64,000 nt of DNA from Daphnia pulex (taxonomy: Eukaryota; Arthropoda; Branchiopoda; Diplostraca; Daphniidae). The notes beneath the pieces are model-generated. The model saw only the letters and a list, made by a program, of their open reading frames with translations, did not search any database and was not told the DNA's origin. The stretch lies in contig NC_060023.1 in assembly GCF_021134715.1 (NCBI RefSeq), positions 11,966,001 through 12,030,000 of the forward strand. The letters are read 5' to 3'. Made by a program: the position numbers and the translations under genes. Position 1 is the stretch's first letter. Every line of letters starts with the position of its first letter. This document shows positions 37,149 to 49,900 of this stretch, piece by piece.

Positions 37149-37481
37149 TTAGGCAGGCGGATCACGTCCAGCTGTTGTCAAATTTTCAAAAGAGAAAGTC
37201 GAGTTGAATGTGTTCGTAACATATTGAAATCCTCGTAGAATGGAAAATCTGCCCAAGTACATGAAAAACCAAGCCATACCAATAATGCCGAAGTAAAATA
37301 TCGCTACTGTAAGGAGAAAATAGCGACAGCCATATGTGCTGCAGTGCGATTCCTGCTGATCATCTTCCACTTCAGGATTCTCCGATTCTGTTTCTACATC
37401 ACTTTCGTCCTCCTCGGAGACCTCTAGGATTTCGGAGTCTTCAGTGTTTTCGGTCTCTGTGATATCTTTCGGATTAGCCAT
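37149..37481 (-). CDS. Small acidic single-pass membrane protein
   Basis: An uninterrupted 110-codon frame with its own TATA-type promoter. The first ~48 residues are strongly acidic (EVSEEDESDVETESENPEVE), then a Cys pair (HCSTYGC) and a hydrophobic segment YFLLTVAIFYFGIIGMAWFF at ~54-73, followed by ~35 residues that include two NxT/NxS-like sequons (NST, NLT). The layout fits a single-pass membrane protein with a cytosolic acidic N-terminus and a short outer tail. No family recognised. Open frame, promoter position and clear topology support a real gene, but a first- or last-exon alternative cannot be excluded. Confidence 0.6.
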   Translation of the reverse strand: MANPKDITETENTEDSEILEVSEEDESDVETESENPEVEDDQQESHCSTYGCRYFLLTVAIFYFGIIGMAWFFMYLGRFSILRGFQYVTNTFNSTFSFENLTTAGRDPPA

Positions 37482-37497
37482 TTATTCGCCAGACAAT

Positions 37498-37540
37498 GGA
37501 TAAGTATCTATGATGACTCACCGACGGCTTTATATAATGT
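37498..37540 (-). promoter_or_regulatory. TATA-type core promoter of the small membrane protein
   Basis: On the minus strand, TATATAAAG at about 37529-37537 lies about 50 bp upstream of the ATG at 37481, leaving room for a start about 30 bp downstream and a very short 5' UTR. Confidence 0.55.
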
Positions 37541-37839
37541 GTCATCTGCTCGACATCATACGCAAACCAGTTTCATGACCTTTGCACAGGCCATAAACAT
37601 AATTGATATTTAGGTGGATTAAGGATTCAATCATATTATCAAAAATTTTAAATTTACAAATAATGTTCATTGAAAAACCATTGAAATATTAATTATTTGA
37701 AAATATAGGAAGTGTTTAAAGGATACATCACGTACTTTCACGGCCCGACGTATGCTGGACGTATGTAACCCTTTCAACTGAAAATTATCGATTAATAAAA
37801 TCATTCAAGTTTGTTCGAGATCGTCAAGTATATTGTGTT
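37541..37839. other. Intergenic, AT-rich
   Basis: About 300 bp between the small membrane protein promoter and the FRA10AC1 stop codon. It holds the FRA10AC1 3' UTR. Nothing else seen. Confidence 0.5.
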
Positions 37840-39167
37840 TCAAAGAAACAAATCTTCTAAAAACTCTTCAAACTCGTCGTCGCGTGATTTGTCTTCGGTT
37901 GTCTGTTGGCCCTCGCGCCAAATATCTGTACTGTCGCTGAGTTCTTGAGTTTTACCAGGATTAGCAGAAGATGGCTCGTCAGCTTCAGTCACGCCATCTT
38001 TACTGGTTCCCGGAGCCGGTTCCTCGGTGCTTGGCTCACCGCCTTCACTCTTTCTTCGATCCTTCGATGATCGCTTACTCTTCGTTTCCTTCTTGATCTT
38101 CTTCTTCTTTGTAACTTCTTTCCTCTTGTGATGGAAATTAAGATTATGTGAACAATCGTTACACAAACCTTTAAATTAAAGTTGCAAATTAAATCGAAAG
38201 AAATATGAAACTTGTGTAACTTACGAATTTTTACTAGCGAATTCTTTCTCACTCCATGTTCCACGTAGGCAAAATTAATCTCCCAAGTCCTCAAGTTATC
38301 CTTTTGTGGGCAATTCTGTTCCCCGCAACTGAATTGCCCTTTACCCGTGACGACCTCCTTTTCAACTCTCCATCGAATGCCAACCTAGCGGATGAAATAA
38401 TAAAAATACATATTTTGAATAATTCGAGATTTTCATTTCAGTATACCTTGTTTTCCTTGTATCTTCTGAGGTCACAAATACAGTATTCTTTGAAAAGCTT
38501 GTCGTGGTACTTTTTGGCTATCTGTTTTCCCCAGGTGTCGATCGTGTCGTCTTCTTCCCACAAAAATTGATGATTCTCTTTGATGATGTCAAAATCTCTT
38601 TTATCTCTTGTCCTAAAGTAAAGAGTAAAAAATTACTGTAATTAAATTGTTTGGGTAAGAAGAAGAATATTTCACATACTTGTCACGTTTCAGCATATCA
38701 GCTCCTCCAGGTATGGAGAGGTAGTATTCGTTGATGAGAAGCTTGTGCCTGTCGTAAGCTGTTAACCCCCTCAATTGTGATTGCATACTTCGTCTGGCTT
38801 CTTGTGCATATTGCTCAGTGAAAGCAGATTTGGAAACTAAACCTGTTATTTAAAAAATGTATTCAGAGTAAAAGTTTGTGAGACAGTCAGTACTGCATTA
38901 AAAAACTACACATTACCTTCACTTTTTGGTTTTTCTTTCACAACCCAATCCTTCTTTCTTTTTTTCCTTTTGTTTTCCTCTTCATCTCCTTCATAACTGG
39001 AATCATATCCTCCAGCATCTAACTAGGATGATTTCAAATCAGATAAAGAGTTATTCAAAATTGTTCAGTTCCACTAGACTTTTGACTAGGGGAAATGAGA
39101 TCTGATAAATGAGATCTTAACGACCAACCTCAAGTGGAGAACCTCGCCGCGAGTTACGAGATGACAT
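37840..39167 (-). CDS. FRA10AC1: FRA10AC1 homologue, nuclear splicing-associated protein
   Basis: Conserved nuclear protein reported in late spliceosome complexes; molecular role poorly known. Six exons: 39129-39167, 38917-39022, 38680-38842, 38447-38612, 38225-38384 and 37840-38168; 320 aa against about 315 in human. Conserved core: YDRHKLLINEYYLSIPGGAD, KKYHDKLFKEYCICDLRRYK, GIRWRVEKEVVTGKGQFSCG, NLRTWEINFAYVEHGVRKNS and LCNDCSHNLNFHHKRKE; the last two hold the C-x-C/H zinc-like pattern. The C-terminal third is a low-complexity basic/acidic tail that ends with the family-typical EFEEFLEDLFL. All junctions keep frame. Confidence 0.92.
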
Positions 39168-40010
39168 GCTGTATTCAAAATTATAGTTAGAGTTGATAGG
39201 ATTAGAAGTTAGATCTGAAAGTACGAAGTTCTCACAACCGTCAAAACAATCCCGGTTTGTTTTTATTTATTTACTTCCGTCGACAACGCCATCTATGTTC
39301 CGTTCTACCATTCACATTCAATTAGAATGCAAAACGTTACACGCGGCAAAATTGTTTTGAATAATGCAAACGGCAATATAAGAGAATCTCGGTCAGTAGC
39401 CCAAAGACACGATAATAACCAATTCATTCGTATCAAAATAATGGTGAAAAACTACCCAAATTCATAAGGACTCTTCCTCGCACGGACCGGTTGCCGTGCC
39501 AATTTCACGAATACAAAATGCGACAAAATGTTATGATTGTATATAATTTAAAGAAATAAATCCTAGAAAAAAAGACTACAACAGAATACAAAGAATTAGT
39601 CTCTTTTCAAAAGTAAACGACACGTCACGGCACTCATCTTTCCATCGGCCATACGTAATTTGATAAGTGATTGAAATGTTCCATATGCAATCTCGCTTGA
39701 TACACAGTCCAATTACCTTATTTACCCCTAAAAAAAAGGTAAAAATTTTTTCTAAATGGGACATCGTTTGGAAAACAAAATAACTAGGTATGATAATTTG
39801 ATTTCAGGAATTATGGTACCTTAATGGATATACTCTCGTTGACTTTTTAGGCAACCCTATTCATTCCGCACTGTTAAACTCAAAAGATTGTACGATTGCA
39901 GTCATTTTGTATTTCTTAGAAAAGAAAGAGGTACACATTCTTTTTTAAAAGAAAAATCTTTGGCTGAGTGGAAATTTGTCAAGTGTCAGACGTTTACGAT
40001 ATCATCGATT
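39168..40010. other. Intergenic, FRA10AC1 promoter and viperin 3' UTR
   Basis: About 840 bp. A 62-codon minus-strand frame near 39576-39764 has no support. Nothing else recognised. Confidence 0.5.
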
Positions 40011-41309
40011 TCACCACTCTAACAGAGATGGAGACATATCGGACTTACTCCAAGTATATTTGCCTCCACGCTGGAAGAACATTTCTTCGTCAAAACCACT
40101 CCAGTGGATGGCCGCTTCCACACCGACGTCCAGCAGGGACGGCGATGGAGTCTTTTGCCCGTTTGTACAATCAAGGAATCTCATCTGAAAATTAAAATGA
40201 ACAAATTATGTTGATTTAATCAAAAATTACATCTTTTAATAACAGATTACCCTCTCGTCCAAAATCAAATAAGAATTGCGCATCTAAAAATAACAGCACA
40301 TTGAATTAAAATGTAAAATAATCAAGAATTTTAAAAAGTTATTTACGTACTTTGATATTGGATTCGGGAACCAAACAAGCCACGCCCGAATGACGCTGTA
40401 GAAAAGTCTCAAACTGTTGATCTGAAATAACTAATTTCTCCGCGTTACGTAAAGCCTCCTCACCTTGATTTTCTCCGCCGATGAGCAAACATTGGAACAC
40501 CTGTAAATAATTATTCTTTATAATCATTTCACGACATGCTTATTTAAAAAAAAAATGATTTTCTTACTTTCCAACGGACGGGATTCAGTTGATGGATCTG
40601 ACTGTTCATGTCCTCGTCGACATTGTGTACATTAATGACGGAATTGATTTTGAAGGCGACTCGATAATCCCGACACCATCCTCTCACCCGTTCCAAACTT
40701 TCCAGGTGTTCACTTCCTTCGTCACCGGTTTGAATTTTGTTGCCATTCCGGTGACGGCCAATCAAATGATTGGTCTCGACCTTAAAACTGTCGCAAGAAA
40801 CGGCCAAAATGTCGAGATATTCACCGAATCGAATGAACCAGTCTTCGGTGATGAGACTGCCATTGCTGACGATACTGACGCTGGCCAGTCCCAGTTCCCG
40901 CTTGCAGAATTGAACAAGCTGGCCCAAATAGCGACCTTTCTGATGAATAAACGGCTCTCCACCCGAGAAGTTGATCTTTTCCATTCCTGCGTAAACGTAC
41001 GAATTCAACAATGGAGAAATCAATGATTGAAATATGACCAGCTCAATTCTTACCTGCTTCATGGAGGAGCCGGAGTCCCCGCATGGCTTCTTCCAGAGGT
41101 AAAACGAAACTCGATTTGGCCGTGTGAAAACAGAATCCACACTTGTAGTTGCATTGGCGGGTAAAATGGTAATTGACGCTGGTCGGCCGAGGTGACAAAT
41201 AGGACGAAATTCGTTTCGATTTGTCATCGACTCGCTGGTAATAGATGCGAAAGATCCATTTAACAACGGATTGCCAAAATTGGCGGATCCAGATCTCCAA
41301 AAACGTCAT
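40011..41309 (-). CDS. RSAD2: Viperin (RSAD2), radical SAM antiviral nucleotide dehydratase
   Basis: Radical-SAM enzyme that in animals converts CTP to the chain terminator ddhCTP and sits on the ER and lipid droplets. Exons: 41054-41309, 40568-40986, 40351-40500, 40251-40283 and 40011-40184; 343 aa (human 361). The N-terminal ~25 residues ([19 protein letters not shown]) can form an amphipathic helix, as in viperin. The cluster motif CNYKCGFC gives C53, C57 and C60. SAM-binding FSGGEPF is at ~92-98. Other landmarks: [27 protein letters not shown]-type [25 protein letters not shown] and [11 protein letters not shown]. The C-terminus is LEW; the terminal Trp is needed in vertebrates for iron-sulfur insertion by CIAO1. 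Compared with the vertebrate end, about four residues (SPSL) are inserted before LEW. The fourth exon is 33 nt. All catalytic features are intact. Confidence 0.94.
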
Positions 41310-42248
41310 GTTCCTAATTACGCCGAGTGTTGCTTACTAATCGGACCGATTAATTTGAATGTCAGCACTTGCCAAGAGTCACATAACCGTGTGTGAGGTC
41401 TTTTCCGACGTCCTCAAGTACTTGTAGTCCGCATTTGTATACAACTTGTAGGGGCGTGGCTTCTTGTCTGCGTATCATCGTTCCCAAACCAAAAAGTGCA
41501 CGTGGCAGCTCAGCGTCATTTTGATAAGTTGATTTTTCACGGGCTGGAAACGGGATCGTTGAACACAAAGGCACGTTTTATTGCCTTTTCAAGTTTTCCA
41601 CGAATTGTGATCCATGCCGCCGCTATGTAACTTGAAGATTGATTAGAAAAAATAGTTACACGGAAAGATTATTAAAGGCGAATGAGTCAGTTGGCAAACA
41701 AGTAAACTGGCCAGCGCGGCACTTTAAACGATCCGTTTACAACGATATAAAAGTAGACGATAATACGTTGAGATAAAATGAAATAGCGATGAAGAAAAAT
41801 ACCCATATTGTTCAAATATTGTGTTGGTGACTCAGTAGCTCGGTTTTTACCATAACACTCTCAACGATTATTTCTCTGCAAAAGCTCTAAAATTGACTAA
41901 ATTGGATTAGTTAAGAAAAGTATAGTAACAAACGTGATTGGCGGTAAAAATTAAAACACTCGTATGTTGTATTTTGCATCCTGTAAATTCACCAGTCAAA
42001 ATATTATGATGATAACTCATTGAGACAGCTCATACCTTTTGTGATTTCTTTTTGCCTCAACGACTGATTTCATTCTGAGGTAAATGCTAATTATTTAAAA
42101 AGCAATCGAGATCTCCACCACATCGATTTAATAAAAGGCGAAAGGTACTGGAATTGGGAAGACAGCCTGGGATTTTTGTTCTTTCTTCATTAGGAACGAC
42201 TAGGTAAATTGTTGTGTCCACACTCCTGCCACATGCGAATCAGATCTT
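41310..42248. other. Intergenic, viperin promoter and ELMO 3' UTR
   Basis: About 940 bp. A plus-strand TATAAAAG at about 41746 has no gene downstream on that strand. No interferon-type element can be claimed. No coding segment supported. Confidence 0.5.
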
Positions 42249-44843
42249 CTACTTGATCTCCACGGCGAAATCGTAATTGGTGGGTTCGCGGGGTATGGCT
42301 GGCGGCTCTTCGGGCAAGTCCAATCCTTCCACGTCGAGCAACCTGAGTTTTGTGTTCATCGACAGTAGAAATTCCAAATCGGCCATGGCCTCTTTGCTCG
42401 TCATTTTATTGCCTGTAAAGTTTGAATTTGTAAAAATTGTGATTGAATTGTATTTTATCTTTGAAATACGGACCTAGAAGTGCATTGATTCCATCTACCC
42501 AGTAGTCGAACGTTTGCTGATCGGGTGCCACGAAATCCAGCGATCCCACATCATGAGAATCGAGCATCAACGAAAATGGAAATTGCGACGTTGTCTTCTT
42601 ACCCCTAAGAAAAGAATTTCATTGTCAATGTTATTTATTCTTTAATTGTTGGTCAGGAAACTCACTTTAGATCTTTCATGTGTGGGCAATCTTTTCCGGT
42701 GACCAGAGTGCGGATGTCGACAATGGACAATTTCTCCTTCAATTCGTCTAGTGCCGGAACGCTCTTTTCATCGCAATCGCCGTAATGCAAGACTCGGTGA
42801 TTAGGCGACAGGCGAACGTACCAAAACTTGTCCTTGACCCTCTGTCAATGATTAATTATATTTTATTGATGAATTTTGTAATAGAACACTTTTTGATTAC
42901 CCCTCGATTGGTGTACTTGCTGAAGCGAGTGCCCTCTGTGAGGAATCCTAGTCTCTGTTGCTGAATGAGTTCGAGAATTTCCGGCTCGATTTGTTGGCGC
43001 AATTCCATAATGGGCCGTGACCTGGACTCCCATTTCTCACGACTTGTACGCTCCTGTTGCCACAAATCCGTGATTTCAGCGTAGGTGAGTGCAGCTATCC
43101 GCTCCTTGAATATTTCCTGTGACGGAGGGCGTCCGGCTAGAACGCGCGTGATTTGCTCGCGAACAACCGAGAATACTTTGGCGAAATCTTCAACTGTTGC
43201 TCGCATTTCCTTCCACGTCTTGTTCACCACCACCAGGCAAATGCAAAAGAGCTCCTCAAACGGGTGGTCGTGATTAAAGAACATGGGGTGAAACGACGTC
43301 CCTTGCTCAGTCGGTGCTTCCCCAATCTGTTGGAAATTTCAGAAATATATTTAAAATGATACTTGGTGTAACCATGAAGATGGTAGATTTCAATTACCTT
43401 GAGAATTTCGCACAATAATTTGGTTAGTTCGATGGCGGCTCGGGCAAATGGACAATCATAGTCGTCGCCTCGTCCCGAATTCTCCAGCACCACTCTCGAG
43501 TATTTTTCCGGATGGTAGAGAGCAAAGTAGTGCATTGCATCGAGAGCTAATGCACCCGGTGGAACCTGAGCTGTACGAGACAAGTTTAGTAATCAAGGAT
43601 CCGCGCCCACGGATTTTTTTTCTCTCGAATATTCTTACCGAAATCGTTGAGTGGAGTTGCGTCGTTCCTGAATCCTAATTTGCGGAAATCTCGCGGAATG
43701 ACCTGTTTGCGAGTGACCACGTCTTTGACGGGAGTGACAGAGTCGCTGCCGTCGTTGTCAAATGCAATTCGCCGCAGTTCTCTGATCTTCTCGAGAGCCT
43801 CGACGTCTCCCGATTCAATTGGCCGGTTCATTGGCTCTTCCAGCACGTTCAACAGCAGCGTTTGGAGTACGTGCAGTTGGTGGGCAACCTCATTACCGCT
43901 CGCTACTCCAGGCACTAGAAAATAACACAGAAAGTCGTCTCACCAGCGGAACAAAAGGTGTTTAATCAACGAAAATACCTTGAATGATGCTCATGACGAT
44001 CGTATTACGAATCTGGCGAGAGTTGATGGTTTTGCTCATGGCTGTTCGCTTGGAATCATCGGCTTTGAGGAAAAGAGCGTTGATCAACGCCAAAGTGTTT
44101 TGCTGAATGGCTGCCGATGCGTTTTGCAGATGCATCGCCAGATTGGGAATGGTCAACTCCTTTTCGACTATCGCGTACTTGGTACTCGAATTATGTGCAA
44201 TGCTCTCCAGAATGGACAGGGCCGCCTGAAGAGTCCGCGGATCCTGTGCGCTCGCCTGACTGTTGATGTAAAATGCGATCTTCTTGATGAACGACGGTTC
44301 CAAGACATCCCACTGCGTTAGTCCGTGATCCATCAGATCGACAAAGGCCGGGAGAAGAAGGGCTGTAATCTGGTCGGATGGTTTGCCCGTCTCCATGTTT
44401 TCAATGTAGGCAATCAACATTTTCATGCCTTGCTTCTCTGTGAATTCGGCCGTGAAAGTAGGATCGGTGGCATGGCCTGCCAACTCTTGGACAGCCTTCA
44501 TTTTATCTTCATGAGCCGACTGAGGAGAAAGTTGATCGAGGATGCTCTGCGTGATTTTGCCAGGTGAAAATCCCAACTGCAGAACATGGCCGTTCTTGAC
44601 GTCCAATCGGTTTTGTTCGCTGACAAAGGCTCGATTTGCTTCCATGTTAAATCGCAGCGCATACGTCTCAGCATCTATTAGATTCCAATAGTTGCACAGA
44701 TCTTGAATGATGGTAGACAGAGGTTGCTTTTGATTGAGCTCAATCAACTGTGGCGTCTTGCCGGCCATTTCAACGGCAATCTTGACAACGTTGTTGTCTT
44801 TTGGTGTGGGGAGGGCTTTTGACCGCAGCAAGGTGGAATCCAT
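42249..44843 (-). CDS. Elmo: ELMO / CED-12 engulfment and cell motility protein
   Basis: Adaptor that binds DOCK-family exchange factors to activate Rac in phagocytosis, cell migration and myoblast fusion. Seven exons: 43979-44843, 43639-43914, 43398-43570, 42901-43326, 42666-42841, 42474-42604 and 42249-42412; 736 aa against ~727 in human ELMO1. Order: N-terminal ubiquitin-like/RBD region ([20 protein letters not shown]), armadillo repeats, the ELMO domain ([19 protein letters not shown] to [18 protein letters not shown]), a PH domain (from ~580, [20 protein letters not shown]), and a proline-rich tail [12 protein letters not shown] that fits the PxxP ligand for the DOCK SH3 domain. The first exon is unusually long (865 bp). 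Divergent from RpS13, with ~860 bp between starts. Confidence 0.95.
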
Positions 44844-45700
44844 TTTTGCTTTTCTAAATCAGATCGGAAAAGGTAATGATGATGTATATCGGGAACTGAA
44901 TGGCACCAAACGATTACTGACACTTGCACTACAAACTTTTAGATTTATCGATAAGGACATGCAATTATTTTTCTTCTCTGCTGATATTGTTGCTAGGCTA
45001 TTTAAATTAGTTCAACACAAACTGTATGCGATTCACAGTCGTTAAAGTGAGAACCTAGTCAAGCGTTTCGATATTGAGATTTACGATCTTGGAATCCCCA
45101 AGTTGGCGATAAGTTATTTGAAAATGTCTTACGAGAGAGAAGGCCCTTTAAGGCTTCGTTATTAATTTCCAGGGGCGATATTTTAAGAAAAGTGTCTTAT
45201 TGTGACCAATGACAAGTGACAGCTTGTTTCCTGGGCGTAGCGGGTTTTTTCCTGTGTGTGAAATTGTAAACACCGTAAGCGTTGTCAAACTTTTCAACAG
45301 TTAAATAAAAAAATTATTAATGTATTGGAAACCTTGTAGTATTTTTAATTAGTATTTAATTATTTCAAAGAAATCTAACCAGTATTAGAAATAGTTTATA
45401 TAAAATAAGTACAATCAGAATGGCAACGCCATATCTCTCGCTTTTCCATTCCTGACGTCACATCCTCGCCGCTGAAGTTTTAGTCTTTTCAGCCATTTTC
45501 TCGTCTGTGTCGGAACTAACGTGGTTGGTGACTATTTGGCTATTTCTATTAAATTTTGCGTTTCTCCTACTTAATATTTGTCATTTCTACTTAAAAATTA
45601 TACCCCATTTCGCCCCGTTAGTTTTATTAATTTTATTTCAATCACCACCGGTCTAATACCTCAATTAACTTGTTTTATTTTTGATTTTCAGTAAGCCATC
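44844..45700. other. Divergent promoter region, ELMO / RpS13
   Basis: About 860 bp. Near 45480 pyrimidine-rich TTTTCTCGTCTG-type sequence resembles a ribosomal-protein transcription start, and an acceptor TTTTCAG just before the RpS13 ATG points to a 5' UTR intron of about 150 bp. No other gene seen. Confidence 0.55.
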
Positions 45701-46605
<905 letters not shown>

Positions 46606-46933
46606 AAAAATAATTACCATTTTCAAGTTGTGTATGTGAGCTGTCTCCTCGCCAAGCTGACGGAATACATTCGGTCAACTTCAATTTTTTCCCCATTTGA
46701 CTTTATTTTAATGGTCGTCATATAATTTTTCAGGAAAGATGTAAATTGGTGTAGGTTAACCAATTAGCGGAGACTAAATTAGAATACCAAAAATCGTAGA
46801 TAATTATGTGTATTTTTTATAGAATAATAATCAATTTTATTTGCGGGGATTATTTGTCAGTTGGACTTTAAATCGGAAAAAGAACATTGACATGGAAAAG
46901 AGATTCAGCGACATATCACGACATTTAAAACGA
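46606..46933. other. Convergent 3' intergenic region
   Basis: About 330 bp shared by the 3' UTRs of RpS13 and neuroligin. Nothing else seen. Confidence 0.6.
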
Positions 46934-49900
46934 TTAGACGGTGATTTCTCGAATGGATTTGGTTGTTGCCTGGTGATAATTCGTCGCTGTTGATTGTTGC
47001 GATCTCCTGTTGCCTGGCAAGGTGGACGTTCTCCTGTTACTCTCGTCTAACAAAAACTGGGAATCCGAAAAACATTTCCGTGTTTTAATAATAGCAATTG
47101 ACGTAAGAAAATAACAAAAGTTACCTGGTGGTGAGGTGGAGGCGCTTTGAGCAAGTAGGGCGGAGAAGGTGGCGACATTCTAGCGGCGGCCAAATCGGAA
47201 TACTGTTGCGGCGGCGGATGCTGGATGACGGCCGACGTGATGTCCGGGTGGTTGTCACGTGAACTGTGTTGCAGGCAGTGGCGGTTGCTGCTGCTGCTGG
47301 CGACCATTTGACGCAGATCCGTCATGGATTCGATCGATTCCGTGGCAACGCGGCCCTCCAGTCGACTGACGTCCCTCTGCAATCAAAAAGGGAAAATCAT
47401 GTTCCGCTCTCATTTTTATTTTTATTTTATATTTGATGCCAATTGAATCTTGTCAGTTGGCAATCAAGTGGAATGGAATCGCAGGATCGTTTTGATTCAC
47501 TCTCGATGCTTCCCTACCACCGCCTTTTGCATTTTACGGCCGACACTGTCGTGTCTAATCCAAAGTCTGGCAAATGTGTCACGGCCGCAGCCCAGTCTTT
47601 TTTTACGAGAGAATAAACAAACGCCGGGCCGGACGTAAAAAACATGTGAAAAGACGAGTAGGAGTAGAATCACATCAAGTACACTCGTGTGTAGATGGAT
47701 CGACATGATGGCGCGCGTCAGCCGGAGCGTCAGAAATGAAATGATTCCAGGGTACTTGTCCAGTGAATAGGAAAAGAAAATTGATTTGGTTTTTGTGTGC
47801 GTGCGTGTTCTTACTTGGAGACTAGTGTCGTCGTCGTGTCGCTTGTCGCCGTTGGGTCGCCGACCGCAGGCCATCCGGCGTCGATAAATGGCGACAAAGA
47901 GGATCAGATTGGCGGCCAGGAAGAAAACGCCCAGCACCAAGGTGATGCACAGGGCTGTTTCGTTGGTCCAGAAGAAGCCCAGCATGTTGCCACCAGAGGC
48001 AGTGGCCGCCACCGTGTTGTTGTTGTTGCCCGTTTCCGACGCCATGACGTTGGGATTCACCAGAGTCCAGTCGCTCCCGATCCCTATTTCAAAAGAAAAA
48101 GAAAATTCAAGTGTTTATATTTTTTCGACGACGACGACTGGTTGCCATGGCAACAGCTCATCAATCCATTGATGGCGGGAAATTCAACATTCAACGCCTT
48201 GAGTCGTCGGTAGTGGACGCTGGGAGATCCCGCGGGACTTTAAAGCCGTTAACTCTGACTTTTCTTGTGTCCGTTTCCAGAAATCAAATGACTCTGTAAT
48301 AAACGCCCCCGGGATAACATTGCAACCCCTTATTCCTGTGCGCACTCGGTTCAATTTGTTACACTCTCTACTCGACTTGTACCACGGCCAGGATCGTTTT
48401 CTTCTTCTTCTTTTCAATTTTGTTGTTGCATTCTGCTTCCGGCCTAACGGGCATCTTCATTGTGTCTATAGCAAGAAAGAGAGGGGAGAAGAAGAAGAAG
48501 ATGCTTCCGGGGCGGATTGAAAGGATGAAAATCGATCGATTTGCATATCATCATCCGAGGTGGATGATGCGGAAAAATCTCATCAGGATCACCACCGACG
48601 TCTCTACTATATACTACACCACACCGCGGTGTAGTAGACGAATAATAAGACGCAGTCGCTCCGCCCCCCAGGCATTTTCAAATGGTTATCCGTCCAATTT
48701 GTTATGGAAAATTGGAAAATGTTGGGATAGAAAAGAAAATCATTTCACTTTTTTGTGTGTGGTGGGAGAGAGAAATGCAATCAACGTCACGGGTGGTGAT
48801 TGTCTCTCGACAGCGGCAACAACATTACGAGTCCCCCCCCCCTCCTTTTTCATCCGATTCCGGCTGATAATTACGGCCGTGGTGGAACAAATGCCACCGA
48901 CATATCACGAACGGCAACGTTCACAATTGATTCGCCAATGTTTGATCATGGCCGGGCTACTCACGTCCATTAGCCGATGAGAGAAACGCAGCGCCCGTGT
49001 GGGAGGGGCCTAATATTCCGGCGTGAATTCTAACCCAGCGCCACTAGAAAGGGGATGGAAGAGAGACGGGCTTAATTATCGACGGCCCGTGGGAATTGTC
49101 GCAGTGCTCGACAGGCCGGCGTCGCTTAAAACTTTGAAAAACGACAACCGGAACAATTTGCGGGACCAAAAAAGAAAACGACGACGACGGCTGTCAATAA
49201 ATGGGAGGGGGGGGTGATTACGTTAAACCCTTTGATCGACGATCATCAGACGAATATGCAAATTTGTCTAGGCGTCCGATATTTACCCGAGGACGTGGCG
49301 TTGAGCGTGAAATTGTTGGGGACGCGCTGGAAGTTTCCGGAACTGCTACACTCGACGGGCATTGCCCCGCTGAATGCCGTTGGTCCCGTGCCAATCGACG
49401 GCCAGCCCGTCGTCGCATTTCCGGTGCCGGGCAAGTGATACGGTTGGCGGACGACTCCTGATCCAGCCGACGGAAGATATAAAAAGAAAATGTGAACGAT
49501 GCGGACAAAATAATATAAAAATGAGGGAGGCAAATACCTTCGTAGAATTGTTCGACGGGCGTGTTTTTGCGATCGAACCGGTGGTGGTTGGAATAGGAGG
49601 AAGCCGTTGCGTAGGAAGCCGGATCGCCGCCCGGTTGATGCAATTGCGGAATCAACTGGAGCCAAACGGCAATGTGGTGGCCTCTGTAGTGCGTCTTGAG
49701 ATGGGCGTGTTGCTGCTGTTGTCCTCCTTTTGAAAAAAAATGTCGTTCATTAGAAGAAGACAACAACAACTACATTCCGGGTCGTTTTCTTTGACTCTTA
49801 AAAGAAAAAAGAGAAAAAAGTGGGTGGACGACTGATTTATATCACTGCAGTTCCTGGGCACTGGGCACAACTTATTCTCCCCCTTTTTAGACGTCGGTAG

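Noticed and set aside
40589-41026. 145-codon plus-strand open frame
   Set aside because: Exactly antisense to viperin exon 2, whose protein is clearly conserved; the frame is a shadow.
41740-41760. Plus-strand TATAAAAG that might mark a promoter
   Set aside because: No initiator at the right distance and no plus-strand gene downstream; viperin and ELMO are both on the other strand.
47797-48213. 138-codon plus-strand frame
   Set aside because: Antisense to the neuroligin transmembrane exon (47815-48083).
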